NCBI RefSeq assembly: GCF_900142445.1
Contig: NZ_FRAV01000023.1
Coordinates: 16,772 to 80,771, forward strand
Reading direction: 5' to 3'
Length of the DNA: 64,000 nt
Source of the DNA: Chryseobacterium polytrichastri
Lineage (GTDB): Bacteria; Bacteroidota; Bacteroidia; Flavobacteriales; Weeksellaceae
Part shown: positions 8,808 to 17,716 of the stretch, in pieces
Layout of the letters: every line of letters starts with the position of its first letter
Position numbering within the stretch: position 1 is the stretch's first letter
Program-made: the position numbers and the translations under genes
Notes under the pieces: generated by a model
What the model saw: only the letters and a program-made list of their open reading frames with translations
Database searches by the model: none
Told to the model about the DNA's origin: nothing

Positions 8808-9599
8808 ATGAAACGTATTTATTCTAAAATTCTGATGTTAGCATTCATCGCATCTTCATTGTATTCTTATGCGTGGGGATTAACGGGGCACAGAATTATT
8901 GCAGAGATCGCAGAAAACCATTTATCTGGTAAGGCGAGAAGAGAGATCAAAAAAATAATGGGAAGAGAGCGTCTTGCGTATTGGGCAAACTGGCCAGATT
9001 TTATTAAATCTGATACTACAGGAGCTTGGAAGCAGGCTTCAGCTTGGCATTATGTAAATATTGATCCACAGACTGATTTTAAAGCATTTGAGCAAAATTT
9101 AAAAGCTCAGGCTGGTCCAAATCTTTACACGCAAGTAAAAACATTGTCTGCTCAGATAAAAGATGAGAAAACTTCTGAAAAAGACAGAAAAATTGCGTTG
9201 GTTTTCTTAATTCACATTATGGGAGATCTTGCTCAGCCTATGCACACAGGAAGATCTGAAGATTTAGGTGGAAACAAAATTAATGTCACTTATTTTGGAG
9301 AGAAAACAAATTTACACTCAGTTTGGGATGGAAAATTAGTAGACTCACAAAAATATAGCTACACAGAATATTCAACATTATTGGATATCAAATCTAAAGA
9401 CGAAGTAAAACAAATTCAAACAGGAACGTTAGAAGACTGGTTGTATGACTCTCATAAAATCGCAAATAAAATTTATGCGCAGACTCCAGAGGGTTCAAAA
9501 TTATCTTATGACTATCAATATAAATTTAATGATACGTTAGAAAGACAACTTCTTTACGGAGGATTGAGATTAGCAAAATTATTGAATGACCTTTTTTAA
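8808..9599 (+). CDS. secreted S1/P1-type nuclease
   Basis: A 263-residue zinc-dependent nuclease of the S1/P1 family, which cuts single-stranded DNA and RNA and removes 3'-phosphates. The signal peptide ends at Ala22, which makes Trp23 the mature N-terminus; in this family the N-terminal Trp amine is itself a zinc ligand. The other ligands of the trinuclear site are visible: His28 (GLTGH), Asp of NWPDF, His of SAWHYVN, His and Asp of FLIHIMGD, His of QPMHTG, and His and Asp of NLHSVWDG. So the enzyme should be active in the periplasm or outside. It has its own promoter and terminator. Confidence 0.93.
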   Translation: MKRIYSKILMLAFIASSLYSYAWGLTGHRIIAEIAENHLSGKARREIKKIMGRERLAYWANWPDFIKSDTTGAWKQASAWHYVNIDPQTDFKAFEQNLKAQAGPNLYTQVKTLSAQIKDEKTSEKDRKIALVFLIHIMGDLAQPMHTGRSEDLGGNKINVTYFGEKTNLHSVWDGKLVDSQKYSYTEYSTLLDIKSKDEVKQIQTGTLEDWLYDSHKIANKIYAQTPEGSKLSYDYQYKFNDTLERQLLYGGLRLAKLLNDLF

Positions 9600-9640
9600 T
9601 ATAAATCGTCAATATTGAATTTTTAATTCATTTAATATAT

Positions 9641-9668
9641 AAAAGTGAGGCTTCGGCTTCACTTTTTT
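9641..9668 (+). terminator. intrinsic terminator with UUCG tetraloop
   Basis: AAAAGTGAGGC-TTCG-GCTTCACTTTTTT: a C(UUCG)G tetraloop hairpin followed by T-run, just after the nuclease gene. The remaining bases up to rpoD at 9904 hold only AT-rich sequence and the rpoD promoter. Confidence 0.9.
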
Positions 9669-9883
9669 CTTTGTTGAATGATAGAGATTATGCTGAATAA
9701 TAAAAAAAGATTAAATTTTCTTATGTAGCTTTTTTCCATTACTGTTAGTGGTTAAACTCTTATTTTCAGAGTATTAATTCCTACAATGTACGCTTAATTT
9801 TTGAAATTTATTTTAATTAAGTAATAAATATTGAAACTTGTGTAACCTTTTTACTCTTTCAAACGTATAATATAATGTAACTC

Positions 9884-9891
9884 TATATTTG
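9884..9891 (+). promoter_or_regulatory. -7 promoter element of rpoD
   Basis: TATATTTG ends 12 nt before the rpoD ATG, so the leader would be very short. The -33 position is not clear. Confidence 0.55.
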
Positions 9892-9903
9892 AGGATAAAA
9901 TAA

Positions 9904-10770
9904 ATGAGACAATTAAAAATCACTAAGCAGGTAACCAACAGGGAAACTGCTTCATTAGACAAGTATTTGCAGGAAATTGGTAAAGTGGAACTGATCACTG
10001 CGGACGAAGAAGTAGATTTGGCACAAAGAATACGTGCGGGCGACAGAGCTGCACTAGAGAAATTAATCAAGGCCAACCTTCGTTTCGTAGTTTCCGTATC
10101 TAAGCAATACCAAAATCAAGGTCTTTCTTTACCCGATTTAATTAATGAAGGTAACTTAGGATTAATGAAAGCGGCAAAAAGGTATGATGAAACTAGAGGT
10201 TTCAAATTTATCTCTTATGCGGTTTGGTGGATTCGTCAATCTATTTTACAGGCTTTGGCAGAACAGTCAAGAATTGTAAGATTACCATTGAATAAAATTG
10301 GTTCCATCAACAAGATCAACAAAGCATACGCTCACCTTGAACAAGAAAACGAAAGACCACCTTCTCCGGAAGAATTGGCTGAAGTTCTTGATATGAGTGA
10401 GGAAGATATTAAAGAATCTATGAAGAACTCCGGTAGACACTTGTCTATGGATGCACCTCTAGTAGAAGGTGAAGATTCTAATCTTTATGATGTATTGCGT
10501 TCAGGAGAATCTCCAAGTCCGGATAAAGATCTAATGCTTGAATCTCTTCAAATTGAAATTGAAAGAGCATTGAATACTTTAACTCCAAGAGAAGCTGACT
10601 TGGTAAGATTGTACTTCGGATTGAACGGAAAACACCCAATGACTTTAGAAGAAATTGGTGAAACTTTCGATCTTACAAGAGAGAGAGTACGTCAGATCAA
10701 AGAAAAAGCAATTAAGAGACTGAAACATAATACCAGAAGCAAGATCTTGAAATCTTATTTAGGTAAATAA
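9904..10770 (+). CDS. rpoD: RNA polymerase primary sigma factor RpoD
   Basis: A 288-residue sigma-70 factor. Region 1.2 is at about 17-50 ([17 protein letters not shown]), region 2 at 51-125 with the -10 recognition helix [17 protein letters not shown], region 3 at 130-205, and region 4 at 225-285 with [16 protein letters not shown] and the helix-turn-helix [19 protein letters not shown]. Region 1.1 and the non-conserved insert of E. coli RpoD are missing, as is normal for the Bacteroidota housekeeping factor, which reads -33 TTTG / -7 TAnnTTTG promoters. Many genes in this window carry that motif. Monocistronic, closed by a strong terminator. Confidence 0.96.
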   Translation: MRQLKITKQVTNRETASLDKYLQEIGKVELITADEEVDLAQRIRAGDRAALEKLIKANLRFVVSVSKQYQNQGLSLPDLINEGNLGLMKAAKRYDETRGFKFISYAVWWIRQSILQALAEQSRIVRLPLNKIGSINKINKAYAHLEQENERPPSPEELAEVLDMSEEDIKESMKNSGRHLSMDAPLVEGEDSNLYDVLRSGESPSPDKDLMLESLQIEIERALNTLTPREADLVRLYFGLNGKHPMTLEEIGETFDLTRERVRQIKEKAIKRLKHNTRSKILKSYLGK

Positions 10771-10791
10771 TTTTAGCACAACAATTATTAG

Positions 10792-10825
10792 GCGGAGTTT
10801 GTTTTTTCAAGCTCCGCTTTTTTTT
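10792..10825 (+). terminator. rpoD terminator
   Basis: Stem GCGGAGTTTG / CAAGCTCCGC followed by eight or more T. Confidence 0.93.
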
Positions 10826-10925
10826 GTAACAATTTTGGAAGTATCTTCAACTAATTGAAATAATAAATTATCCATTAAGAGTTTCCCTTATTACCGAAAT
10901 GGCAGCGAAACAAAAAAAACAAACT

Positions 10926-11528
10926 ATGAAAAAAACACTTTTCTCTTCTATCCTATCTCTATCATTACTTTCTTGCTCAGAAAATAAATATCAAAACAAA
11001 CCCATCGTAGAAAACGCTGTAGATAATTCAGAATCTTCTGTAGGATCATTAAAAGAAAGTAGCTTATATTCTCGTGATATAAATATGGTTCATCAGATTT
11101 ATGGAGAATTAATGAAAAATGATAAGAAACTTCAGGCTCTTGATGATAAAATTAACAAAATAAACGAAGAAACAGAAAAAGGAACTTCTCAATATAATGG
11201 TATTATTGGTAAGACTGAAACTTACTACAACGATGCAGCTACATTAGCAAGAGCAATAAGCGACTCTCTATTAAAACAGGAAATTAATAAAGAAGTAAAC
11301 GCAAGTTTAGAAAAGTATCATTTAAAAATCAAACGTATTAAAGATTTAATTGCGGAAGTTGACAAGAATAAAGTAAAATTACACAATCAGTACGTGATTT
11401 TCAAAATTAGGAAAACCCTTCCCGAAATTGAAAAATACCAAAATGCGCATCCTCTAAAAACAGACAGTTTAGATAATTTCATCAATAAACAAAATCAATT
11501 ATTGAATGAAATAAAAAACTTAAAATAA
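10926..11528 (+). CDS. hypothetical lipoprotein, helical
   Basis: About 200 residues. The signal MKKTLFSSILSLSLLSC has a lipobox LLSC; I start at this ATG because the upstream ATG at 10899 would add nine charged residues (MAAKQKKQT) ahead of the signal. The mature part is almost fully helical, rich in Lys, Glu, Asn and Leu, with heptad-like stretches (KLQALDDKINKINEETEKG, LEKYHLKIKRIKDLIAEV) that suggest coiled coil. Probably an envelope lipoprotein. I recognise no family and the neighbours give no clue. Confidence 0.72.
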   Translation: MKKTLFSSILSLSLLSCSENKYQNKPIVENAVDNSESSVGSLKESSLYSRDINMVHQIYGELMKNDKKLQALDDKINKINEETEKGTSQYNGIIGKTETYYNDAATLARAISDSLLKQEINKEVNASLEKYHLKIKRIKDLIAEVDKNKVKLHNQYVIFKIRKTLPEIEKYQNAHPLKTDSLDNFINKQNQLLNEIKNLK

Positions 11529-11558
11529 TTAAAATCAACTACATATAAATTTCAAATC

Positions 11559-12053
11559 ATGCAATACACCACCCAATGGCTCAACGAAAAAACACGAATT
11601 AAAGAATTGGTTGATTTCTTTATCACCCACAAAACAGAATCTTATATTTCTCACAGTGAAATAATAACCGGGCGTGCAGCAAATCCAACTGAATGGAGCG
11701 CTGATCTGGAATCTATATTAACCGCTCAATTTAGTGAAGAAGATACTTCTGCTTCAAATTTAAAAATTCTAATCGCAGAAAATAATGAAGGGAAAATCAT
11801 AGGAATGCTTGTTTTCTATGTTATTAATAGTGGTTTTAAAAGTTACGCCGTCCTTGAAGATATGCTTTTAGATCAATCGGTTCGTGGGCAATCTATTGGA
11901 AGTACATTATTGGAAAAGGCCATTCAGGAATCTAAAAACTGGTCAATCGATTTTATCTTACTAGAAAGTGGGATCAATAATAAAGGAGCGCATCATTTCT
12001 TTGAAAAATATGGGTTTAAAAAAGTATCTGAAAATTATATGTTGACTTTATAA
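11559..12053 (+). CDS. GNAT family N-acetyltransferase
   Basis: A 164-residue GNAT-fold acetyltransferase. The acetyl-CoA motif A is LEDMLLDQSVRGQSIGSTLL, where RGQSIGS is the Q/RxxGxG/A loop, and the C-terminal HHFFEKYGFKKVSENYML is the usual final strand-helix. The family transfers acetyl from CoA to an amine; the acceptor cannot be inferred. It lies 34 bp upstream of the monooxygenase gene on the same strand and may be cotranscribed with it and the following membrane protein. Confidence 0.85.
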   Translation: MQYTTQWLNEKTRIKELVDFFITHKTESYISHSEIITGRAANPTEWSADLESILTAQFSEEDTSASNLKILIAENNEGKIIGMLVFYVINSGFKSYAVLEDMLLDQSVRGQSIGSTLLEKAIQESKNWSIDFILLESGINNKGAHHFFEKYGFKKVSENYMLTL

Positions 12054-12087
12054 AAGTCTATTTTCAAACAACAAAACTGTATAGCTG

Positions 12088-13206
12088 ATGAATTCAATCT
12101 CAATAATCGGAGCCGGAATTGGAGGGTTAACGCTTGGAAACGTTTTAAAACAGCATCATTTAGATTTCACTATTTATGAATCTGCTCCAGCAATAAAACC
12201 TGTCGGAGCCGGAATTATGATGGCTGTCAATGCGATGCAGATCTTTGATCAATTAGGATTAAAAGAGAAAATTGAGAAAGCAGGAAATATAATTCACGGA
12301 ATTTCGATCACCGATGAAAAGCTGAAGCCTATAACAAAAACCAATATTTCTGAATTAGAAAGGAAATACAATTCATGTAATGTAGCCATTCACAGAGCCG
12401 AATTACAAAAGATACTGGCTGAAAATATAGGTTCTGAACATATTAAGCTTGATCATTCTTTACAGCAAATAGAAAAGAAAGAACACTATTTTTTACACTT
12501 TGAAAACGGGCAAAAAATAGAAAGTAACATTGTTTTCGGAGCCGATGGAATTCATTCCAACATAAGAAATCAAATCTTTGAAACAGGAACGATTAGAAAT
12601 GCAAAGCAAAAATGCTGGCGCGGACTCACTGATTTTGAACTGCCTGAAAAATACCATCATCAAGCCTTTGAAATATGGGGGAATGGGAAACGCTTTGGCT
12701 TTGTGAAGCTTTCGGAGAAGAAAGTATATTGGTATGCTTTAATCAATGAAAAAAAATTTAACAATAACTTAAATTTGCTTGATTATTTTTCTGATTTTAA
12801 TCCGCTAGTTTTACATATTCTTGAATCAACTCTACAAGAAGATATTATTTTGAATGATATTATAGACCTCTCGCCCATTCCGAAATGGTATTCTGAAAAC
12901 CTTTGCCTGATTGGTGATGCAGCTCATGCAACCACTCCAAACATGGGGCAAGGTGCTTGTCAGGCTATTGAAGATTCTTACATTATTGGGAAGTTACTCG
13001 AGAAGCATAAAGACTTTAATTTCATCTTCGAGCAATTTCAAAAAATCAGAAGAAAAAAGGTTGACTATATTGTAAATACCAGTTGGAAAATCGGACAAAT
13101 TTCGCAATGGGAACAAGGAAATTCTCTACGTAATTTCTTTATGAGGCTTATTCCGGAAACCACCAATCAAAAATTAGTTGAAAAAGTTATACAATTGGAA
13201 TTATAA
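12088..13206 (+). CDS. FAD-dependent monooxygenase
   Basis: A 372-residue class A flavoprotein monooxygenase (PHBH fold; TetX and salicylate hydroxylase relatives). It shows the N-terminal Rossmann motif IIGAGIGGLTLGNVL, the end-of-strand acidic residue in FTIYES, the GD-type motif VFGADGIHS, and the FAD-ribityl motif CLIGDAAHATTPNMGQGACQAIED. These enzymes hydroxylate small aromatic or polycyclic compounds using NAD(P)H and O2. Tetracycline inactivation cannot be claimed from sequence alone. The stop codon overlaps the start of the next gene (TAATG), so the two are translationally coupled. Confidence 0.88.
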   Translation: MNSISIIGAGIGGLTLGNVLKQHHLDFTIYESAPAIKPVGAGIMMAVNAMQIFDQLGLKEKIEKAGNIIHGISITDEKLKPITKTNISELERKYNSCNVAIHRAELQKILAENIGSEHIKLDHSLQQIEKKEHYFLHFENGQKIESNIVFGADGIHSNIRNQIFETGTIRNAKQKCWRGLTDFELPEKYHHQAFEIWGNGKRFGFVKLSEKKVYWYALINEKKFNNNLNLLDYFSDFNPLVLHILESTLQEDIILNDIIDLSPIPKWYSENLCLIGDAAHATTPNMGQGACQAIEDSYIIGKLLEKHKDFNFIFEQFQKIRRKKVDYIVNTSWKIGQISQWEQGNSLRNFFMRLIPETTNQKLVEKVIQLEL

Positions 13207-13670
13207 TGATCACGGTAAAAACCTTCAAATTCGAATCTAATCTTGCGTTTGCCAGTTCTTATTTAAAAGAGCAACATATTCCTCATTTTGCAGATTTAAA
13301 AACGAAATCTCTTCTTTCGGATGAAAAAACAAAAGATGAAATTTTAAAAATCATAGAAGATTTAAAAATAGATGAAACCGATGTAGAACCTGATGAAGAA
13401 ATACTTGAAGGCTATAAGGAATGGAACGAAAACATGTATAATCCGGGACATTATACCGGAGGAAAGTCTCCTTCTTTCAATTATGATAAAAGCAATTATT
13501 TATCTCTAGCCTTAATAACCCTTTTATCTGGATTGGCTTGTTGTATTAAATTAATTAATGAAGATAATTTTAGCAAGGCTGCTCTTTGGATATTTATTTC
13601 AATAATTTCACTCATTAGCTTTTCGTTGTTCTATCAGTATTTTAAATATAAAAAAAGGAACTCAAATTGA
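13206..13670 (+). CDS. hypothetical membrane protein, DUF2007-like N-terminus
   Basis: A 154-residue protein. The first 30 residues (TVKTFKFESNLAFASSYLKEQHIPHFA) look like the start of DUF2007-type domains (small alpha/beta folds that detect or bind an unknown ligand), an uncertain likeness. An acidic linker follows, then two transmembrane segments at about 97-115 and 123-143 and a basic tail. Its ATG overlaps the stop of the monooxygenase gene by one base. The stop codon lies inside the terminator hairpin. Confidence 0.7.
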   Translation: MITVKTFKFESNLAFASSYLKEQHIPHFADLKTKSLLSDEKTKDEILKIIEDLKIDETDVEPDEEILEGYKEWNENMYNPGHYTGGKSPSFNYDKSNYLSLALITLLSGLACCIKLINEDNFSKAALWIFISIISLISFSLFYQYFKYKKRNSN

Positions 13671-13686
13671 GTTCCTTCTGTTTTTA
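13655..13686. terminator. bidirectional terminator overlapping the stop codon
   Basis: GGAACTCAA-A-TTGAGTTCC with A-run before and T-run after, between convergent genes. The UGA of the upstream gene is inside the stem. Confidence 0.85.
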
Positions 13687-16470
13687 GTAGGTTAAGGTAA
13701 GCCCGGCTCCCCAGCCCATTTCATTATCATAATTTCCGGAGATTGAGAACCATTTTTGTACAATATATCTCAAACCGGTTGTAAATTCTCCATCAGAATT
13801 AAGACTGAAATTTCCTCTTATTCTTCTGGAAATTGGGATATCTTCCCTGCTCAGTTCCAATAAAACCTTTCCGTTTTGATCTACACTGGCATCAGCCGTC
13901 ACCAACATTGGCAAAACATATTGAGCACCCATAATAAAGGTAGCTTTGTTTTTTGACGCTTTTTGCTGCCCAAACCAGGTTTTCTTACCATGGAAATCCA
14001 TTCCCATTTCTTCTGCCATTTTTCTTTCCATGATCTCATGATTTTTCTGAATCCTGAAACCTGCATAAGGTAATGCCCACTGGAATTTTCCTAGAAATCT
14101 TCCCACTTTAAAGTTTCCGTCAAAATGATCCATATTCCAATTGGTGTGAAATTCATTTAAATTAGCCCATCTTGGCCCAAACATCGTCATTGTCTCTGCA
14201 TGAATTTTATTGCTTGCAATATCCAGCATCGCCATAGAACTTACCATTCTGTTGTCTTTCATAAAATCTTTCCACGCAAGTTTTCTATTTGGAAGTTGAG
14301 GATTGGGTTTTGAATCTTCGTAACTGAAAATCCTACCCATTCCTGCCATCATGTGGTATAAAATATGACAGTGGAAAAACCAGTCACCATCCTGATTCGC
14401 AGCAAACTCAATTACATCTGTTTCCATTGGCATAATATCAACCACATTTTTTAGCGGCGAATATTCTCCTTTTGAATTGATCAATCTAAAATCATGACCA
14501 TGCAAGTGCATCGGGTGACGCATCATTGAGTTGTTATAGAGCGTAATTCTTAAAACCTCTCCTTTCTTAACTAAGATCTTATCTGTTTCTGTAACAGTCT
14601 TGTTATCCAATGTCCAGAGATAATGGTTCATATTTCCTTCCAGCGTAAACTTCATTTCTCTTACATTTTCTGTAGGAAGAATGGTCTTTTCAGGAGATTT
14701 TAAAATATTATAAGATAATCTTTTAATGGATTTTTCTTCTTTCATATCCATTCCTGAATGATTCGAATGATCTTCTTCTTTCTTAGACTCTTTCTCTTTA
14801 ATCCCCATCATTTCATTCATATGCTTAGCCGTCATTTTTCTCTGAATTTCAGGAAGTTCAGGATACATTACTTCATTCATATCCATCATTTGATTTCCCA
14901 TCGTCATATTCATCGGCTTCATATTTCCGCTCATTTCCATCATTCCGTTCATCATTTTCATACCTTCAAAAAGCATTAATCTTGGTAAATTCGGAGCTTC
15001 AATTTTTTCTCCGGCACCTAGCCAAAGAGAAGCATGACCAATTCTATCTTCTGAAGTTGCCCGAAATTCAAAGCTCTTATTTTCAGGAATGGTAACTTCA
15101 ATATCATAGGTTTCGGAAACCCCTACAATCAAACGGTCGACTTCCACAGGAACAACATCATTGCCGTCATTGCCAACCACTCTAAATTTTCCTCCTCCAA
15201 AATTCAACCAAAAATAGGTGGAAGAACCTCCATTAGCCACTCTCAGCCTCACTTTATCGCCAGCTTTTAAATTTGAATAATCAGAACTCGGCTGTCCGTT
15301 GATGAGAAATTTATCATAATAAACGTCACTCACATCCATTGCCTCCATTCTCTTCCATTCGTTCAATGCTTTTGTTCCGAAATTTCCAGATTTTATAGCT
15401 TCCCAATAACTCTGAACAGCATTTTTCTTTATCGCATACCAATCTGTATTGGCCATGTGAAGTCTTCTGGCAATCTGCATGGGATCATCATCGCTCCAAT
15501 CTCCTAATAACACTGGAATTTCTTTGGTATATTGAACTTTCGGTTCACCTTCTCTTTTATTGAAAACTAAGATTCCGTTCATTCCTATCTGCTCCTGCAA
15601 ACCTTCATGAGAATGGTACCAATACGTTCCATTCTGTGAAACTTTAAACTTGTATAAATGTGTTTCACCAGGTTTTACAGGTTTTGTGGTAAGATAAGGA
15701 ACCCCATCTTGTTCATTGGGTAAAATCACGCCATGCCAGTGAAAACCTGTGTTCTCCTTCAGCATATTGTGAAGATAAATCTCCGCGGTATCTCCTTCTG
15801 TAAAATATAAGGTCGGAGCCTGTAATTTACCGTTGACAGCAATTGCTCTTCGGTTTTTACCTGTAAAATTGACGATCGTATCTTTTACATACAAATCATA
15901 ACGAACTGTCTTTCCTCCAAAACTTACTTTCCCATTTTCGGAATTTCTTTTAAAGATTGAACTTTCATTATTTTGATTTTCAGTCACTTTATCCTCTTTG
16001 TTTTCTTTTTCAACCAGATCCATACCGCATTTTGGGCATTTTCCAGGTTTATTAGAAATCACATCCGAATGCATCGGACAGGTGTAAGTAATTTGAGACT
16101 GAGATTGAGGTAAAGATTTAGATACCGTTTTAACTTCTTTTATTTTATCTGATTTTTGAGCCTCTTTCGTTTTGGGCTTTGCATTTATTTTAGACTCAAC
16201 CTTTGCTTTAACCTTAGTTAGAGTTATATTTTTCTTTGTTTCTACAACTTTTGTTTCTTGTTTTATAATAGGCTTCGCTACCGGCTTTGGAATGACCGTA
16301 GGTTTTATAACAACTACCTTTTTCACCAATGTCATTTTACATTTTGGACAGTCTCCTGGTTTTGAAGAGACTACTTCAGAATGCATTGGGCAGGTGTAAT
16401 ATGTTTTTGTTGTTTGTGCGAAAGTGAAAACAGAGAACAAAAATATCAGAAATAGTATTAGCTTTTTCAT
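13684..16470 (-). CDS. multicopper oxidase (CopA type) with two heavy-metal-binding domains and CopB-like C-terminus
   Basis: A 928-residue exported protein. Signal peptide 1-18. Two heavy-metal-binding zinc-ribbon-like domains, each YTCPMHS..PGxCPKCxM, at about 24-50 and 129-153, joined by a Lys/Val-rich linker. The multicopper oxidase core (about 185-720) has all four copper motifs: HWHG 244-247, YHSH 285-288, HPMHLHGHD 652-660 and HCHILYHM 700-707. A Met/His-rich insert at 504-580 (MMNGMMEM..) suits Cu(I) binding. Residues about 735-928 are beta-strand rich, hold DHFDGNF and end in LTLTY, like CopB outer-membrane proteins. Role: oxidation and sequestration of copper in the envelope. Last gene of the copper set. 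Confidence 0.9.
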   Translation of the reverse strand: MKKLILFLIFLFSVFTFAQTTKTYYTCPMHSEVVSSKPGDCPKCKMTLVKKVVVIKPTVIPKPVAKPIIKQETKVVETKKNITLTKVKAKVESKINAKPKTKEAQKSDKIKEVKTVSKSLPQSQSQITYTCPMHSDVISNKPGKCPKCGMDLVEKENKEDKVTENQNNESSIFKRNSENGKVSFGGKTVRYDLYVKDTIVNFTGKNRRAIAVNGKLQAPTLYFTEGDTAEIYLHNMLKENTGFHWHGVILPNEQDGVPYLTTKPVKPGETHLYKFKVSQNGTYWYHSHEGLQEQIGMNGILVFNKREGEPKVQYTKEIPVLLGDWSDDDPMQIARRLHMANTDWYAIKKNAVQSYWEAIKSGNFGTKALNEWKRMEAMDVSDVYYDKFLINGQPSSDYSNLKAGDKVRLRVANGGSSTYFWLNFGGGKFRVVGNDGNDVVPVEVDRLIVGVSETYDIEVTIPENKSFEFRATSEDRIGHASLWLGAGEKIEAPNLPRLMLFEGMKMMNGMMEMSGNMKPMNMTMGNQMMDMNEVMYPELPEIQRKMTAKHMNEMMGIKEKESKKEEDHSNHSGMDMKEEKSIKRLSYNILKSPEKTILPTENVREMKFTLEGNMNHYLWTLDNKTVTETDKILVKKGEVLRITLYNNSMMRHPMHLHGHDFRLINSKGEYSPLKNVVDIMPMETDVIEFAANQDGDWFFHCHILYHMMAGMGRIFSYEDSKPNPQLPNRKLAWKDFMKDNRMVSSMAMLDIASNKIHAETMTMFGPRWANLNEFHTNWNMDHFDGNFKVGRFLGKFQWALPYAGFRIQKNHEIMERKMAEEMGMDFHGKKTWFGQQKASKNKATFIMGAQYVLPMLVTADASVDQNGKVLLELSREDIPISRRIRGNFSLNSDGEFTTGLRYIVQKWFSISGNYDNEMGWGAGLTLTY

Positions 16471-16493
16471 AATATTTCGAATTATTTGAAAAT

Positions 16494-16528
16494 GTATAGC
16501 TTAAAGTTAATTATAATTTAAGCTATAC
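16494..16528. repeat. 12-bp inverted repeat between DUF3347 and oxidase genes
   Basis: GTATAGCTTAAA and TTTAAGCTATAC with an 11-bp spacer, located 24 bp upstream of the oxidase ATG. There is no T-run after it, so it is more likely an operator or an mRNA hairpin than a terminator. Confidence 0.6.
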
Positions 16529-16558
16529 AACTCATTATTTTAAAGATAAGTACACTAC

Positions 16559-17032
16559 TTATTTTATCTCTGACTTCACACTTCCACAAGTAAGCATAGA
16601 GCTTCCGTAATAAGGATTTGAGATTTGTTTTTCGTTACTCAACCAACTTGCGTCTGCCATCGGACAATATTGAACGAAGACTGGTTTAGCTGAAAGTTTG
16701 AATTCTTTCGTTAACGCAATCATATTATCTGAAAGATTAGAGAATGTTTCTCTTTGTGCCGCAATACTTCTGGCATCAGAAATTGCCGTTGCATCTTTTC
16801 TAAGGACATTTAAGTTCCCTTCAGAAACTACTTTATAATCAATCGCTGATGCAGTTTTAATGAATTCTGCAGCTGCTTTTGAAGTTTTATCTGCATCATC
16901 AGAAGCCAACGCTGTTTTTATGGTAATATAATTTTGATACAACTTAGAAACCTGAGCATCAGATTTTGATTGTGCAGAAATAGAAATAATTGAAAATAAA
17001 GAGAATACTGCTGTAATGATATATTTTTTCAT
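16559..17032 (-). CDS. DUF3347 protein, secreted, copper-associated
   Basis: A 157-residue protein with signal peptide 1-20 (ending SISAQ). The mature part is the helical DUF3347 domain: VSKLYQNYITIKTALASDDAD, a second helix pair, then VFVQYCPMADASWLSNEKQISNPYYGSSMLTCG. The QYCPM and SMLTCG elements are Cys/Met pairs of the type that bind Cu(I). DUF3347 domains occur with copper efflux and CusB-like proteins in Bacteroidota. Here it is 88 bp upstream of the multicopper oxidase, same strand. A periplasmic copper carrier is my inference. Confidence 0.82.
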   Translation of the reverse strand: MKKYIITAVFSLFSIISISAQSKSDAQVSKLYQNYITIKTALASDDADKTSKAAAEFIKTASAIDYKVVSEGNLNVLRKDATAISDARSIAAQRETFSNLSDNMIALTKEFKLSAKPVFVQYCPMADASWLSNEKQISNPYYGSSMLTCGSVKSEIK

Positions 17033-17137
17033 TGTTTTAAAATTTAGAATTATAATTAATAAAGGATAATTTAATATCGCCTATTGCGACACGCCATGTC
17101 GTCCGTAATGGTAACAATACCAAACGACTGACATATT

Positions 17138-17515
17138 CTAAATTCTAAAATTACAATGATTTATAAAGATGGGGACCGCCCTGCGTTCAGGTGGTGCATT
17201 AATCTGAATTTGAGTAAATTTTGTAGCCGAAAAAGACCTGTCTACAAAGAAAAATTGATGATCTGGAATTTCAGAAATTTGTTGTAAAAAATTAATTTTC
17301 AAGAAATCTGATTTCTGGGAATCATCAACTTTTACAATCTTCACTTCTGTTTTACAACAGTCTTTCTTCGTTTTGAGACCACATTTGCTGCATAGATCAT
17401 CCGTTTTTTGACCCACGGAAATCATTTCCATCATACAATAGTGTACACTAACAACTGCCCCGGAAGAAAATCCGAAGTAGAAAATAGAAAACAATATGGC
17501 AAGAATCTTTTTCAT
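17138..17515 (-). CDS. HYC_CC_PP family protein
   Basis: A 125-residue exported protein that carries the three signatures its family is named after: SVHYCMM near residue 27, KKDCCK in the middle and NAPPERRA near the C-terminus. A further CSKCG precedes CC. Residues 1-22 are a signal peptide or N-terminal anchor. I start at the ATG at 17513-17515; a TTG four codons earlier lies inside the promoter motif. The family is small and Bacteroidota-specific and often lies by copper or TonB genes; its metal link is inferred from the Cys/His content and from the next two genes. Confidence 0.85.
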   Translation of the reverse strand: MKKILAILFSIFYFGFSSGAVVSVHYCMMEMISVGQKTDDLCSKCGLKTKKDCCKTEVKIVKVDDSQKSDFLKINFLQQISEIPDHQFFFVDRSFSATKFTQIQINAPPERRAVPIFINHCNFRI

Positions 17516-17524
17516 ATGCTGTAG

Positions 17525-17532
17525 CAAAGGTA
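17525..17532 (-). promoter_or_regulatory. -7 element of the copper gene set
   Basis: TACCTTTG on the minus strand ends only 9 nt before the ATG of the HYC_CC_PP gene, implying an almost leaderless mRNA. The -33 motif is not clear. Confidence 0.45.
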
Positions 17533-17594
17533 AAAATAAGTATTGAATGACTGTTATAAAATTCTGTGATGTTGTTACAAAATTCAGGAAACAA

Positions 17595-17626
17595 AAAAAT
17601 CTCCTGAAATTATTCAGGAGATTTTT
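17595..17626 (-). terminator. terminator after the TonB-dependent receptor gene
   Basis: Perfect 14-bp stem AAAAATCTCCTGAA-ATTA-TTCAGGAGATTTTT between the receptor and the copper set, so they are separate transcripts. Confidence 0.88.
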
Positions 17627-17655
17627 AATTTATTTTGTTGTTGATTTTTCTTTTT

Positions 17656-17690
17656 CCCGCAGATCACACTGATTTTCACAGATGATTATG
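17656..17690. repeat. dispersed repeat CCCGCAGAT..CACAGATGATT
   Basis: CCCGCAGATCACACTGATTT followed by TCACAGATGATTATG. A diverged copy lies at 57413-57450 (shared CACAGATGATT core). Short noncoding repeats of this kind are common between flavobacterial genes. Confidence 0.55.
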
Positions 17691-17716
17691 TTTAATTTTT
17701 AAATCTAAATTCTAAT

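Noticed and set aside
10899..10925. Upstream ATG for the lipoprotein gene
   Set aside because: It would put nine charged residues ahead of the lipoprotein signal; the ATG at 10926 gives a normal signal.
12088..13206. TetX-like tetracycline resistance
   Set aside because: The FAD and GD motifs are common to the whole monooxygenase class; no specific likeness to TetX substrate residues could be confirmed.
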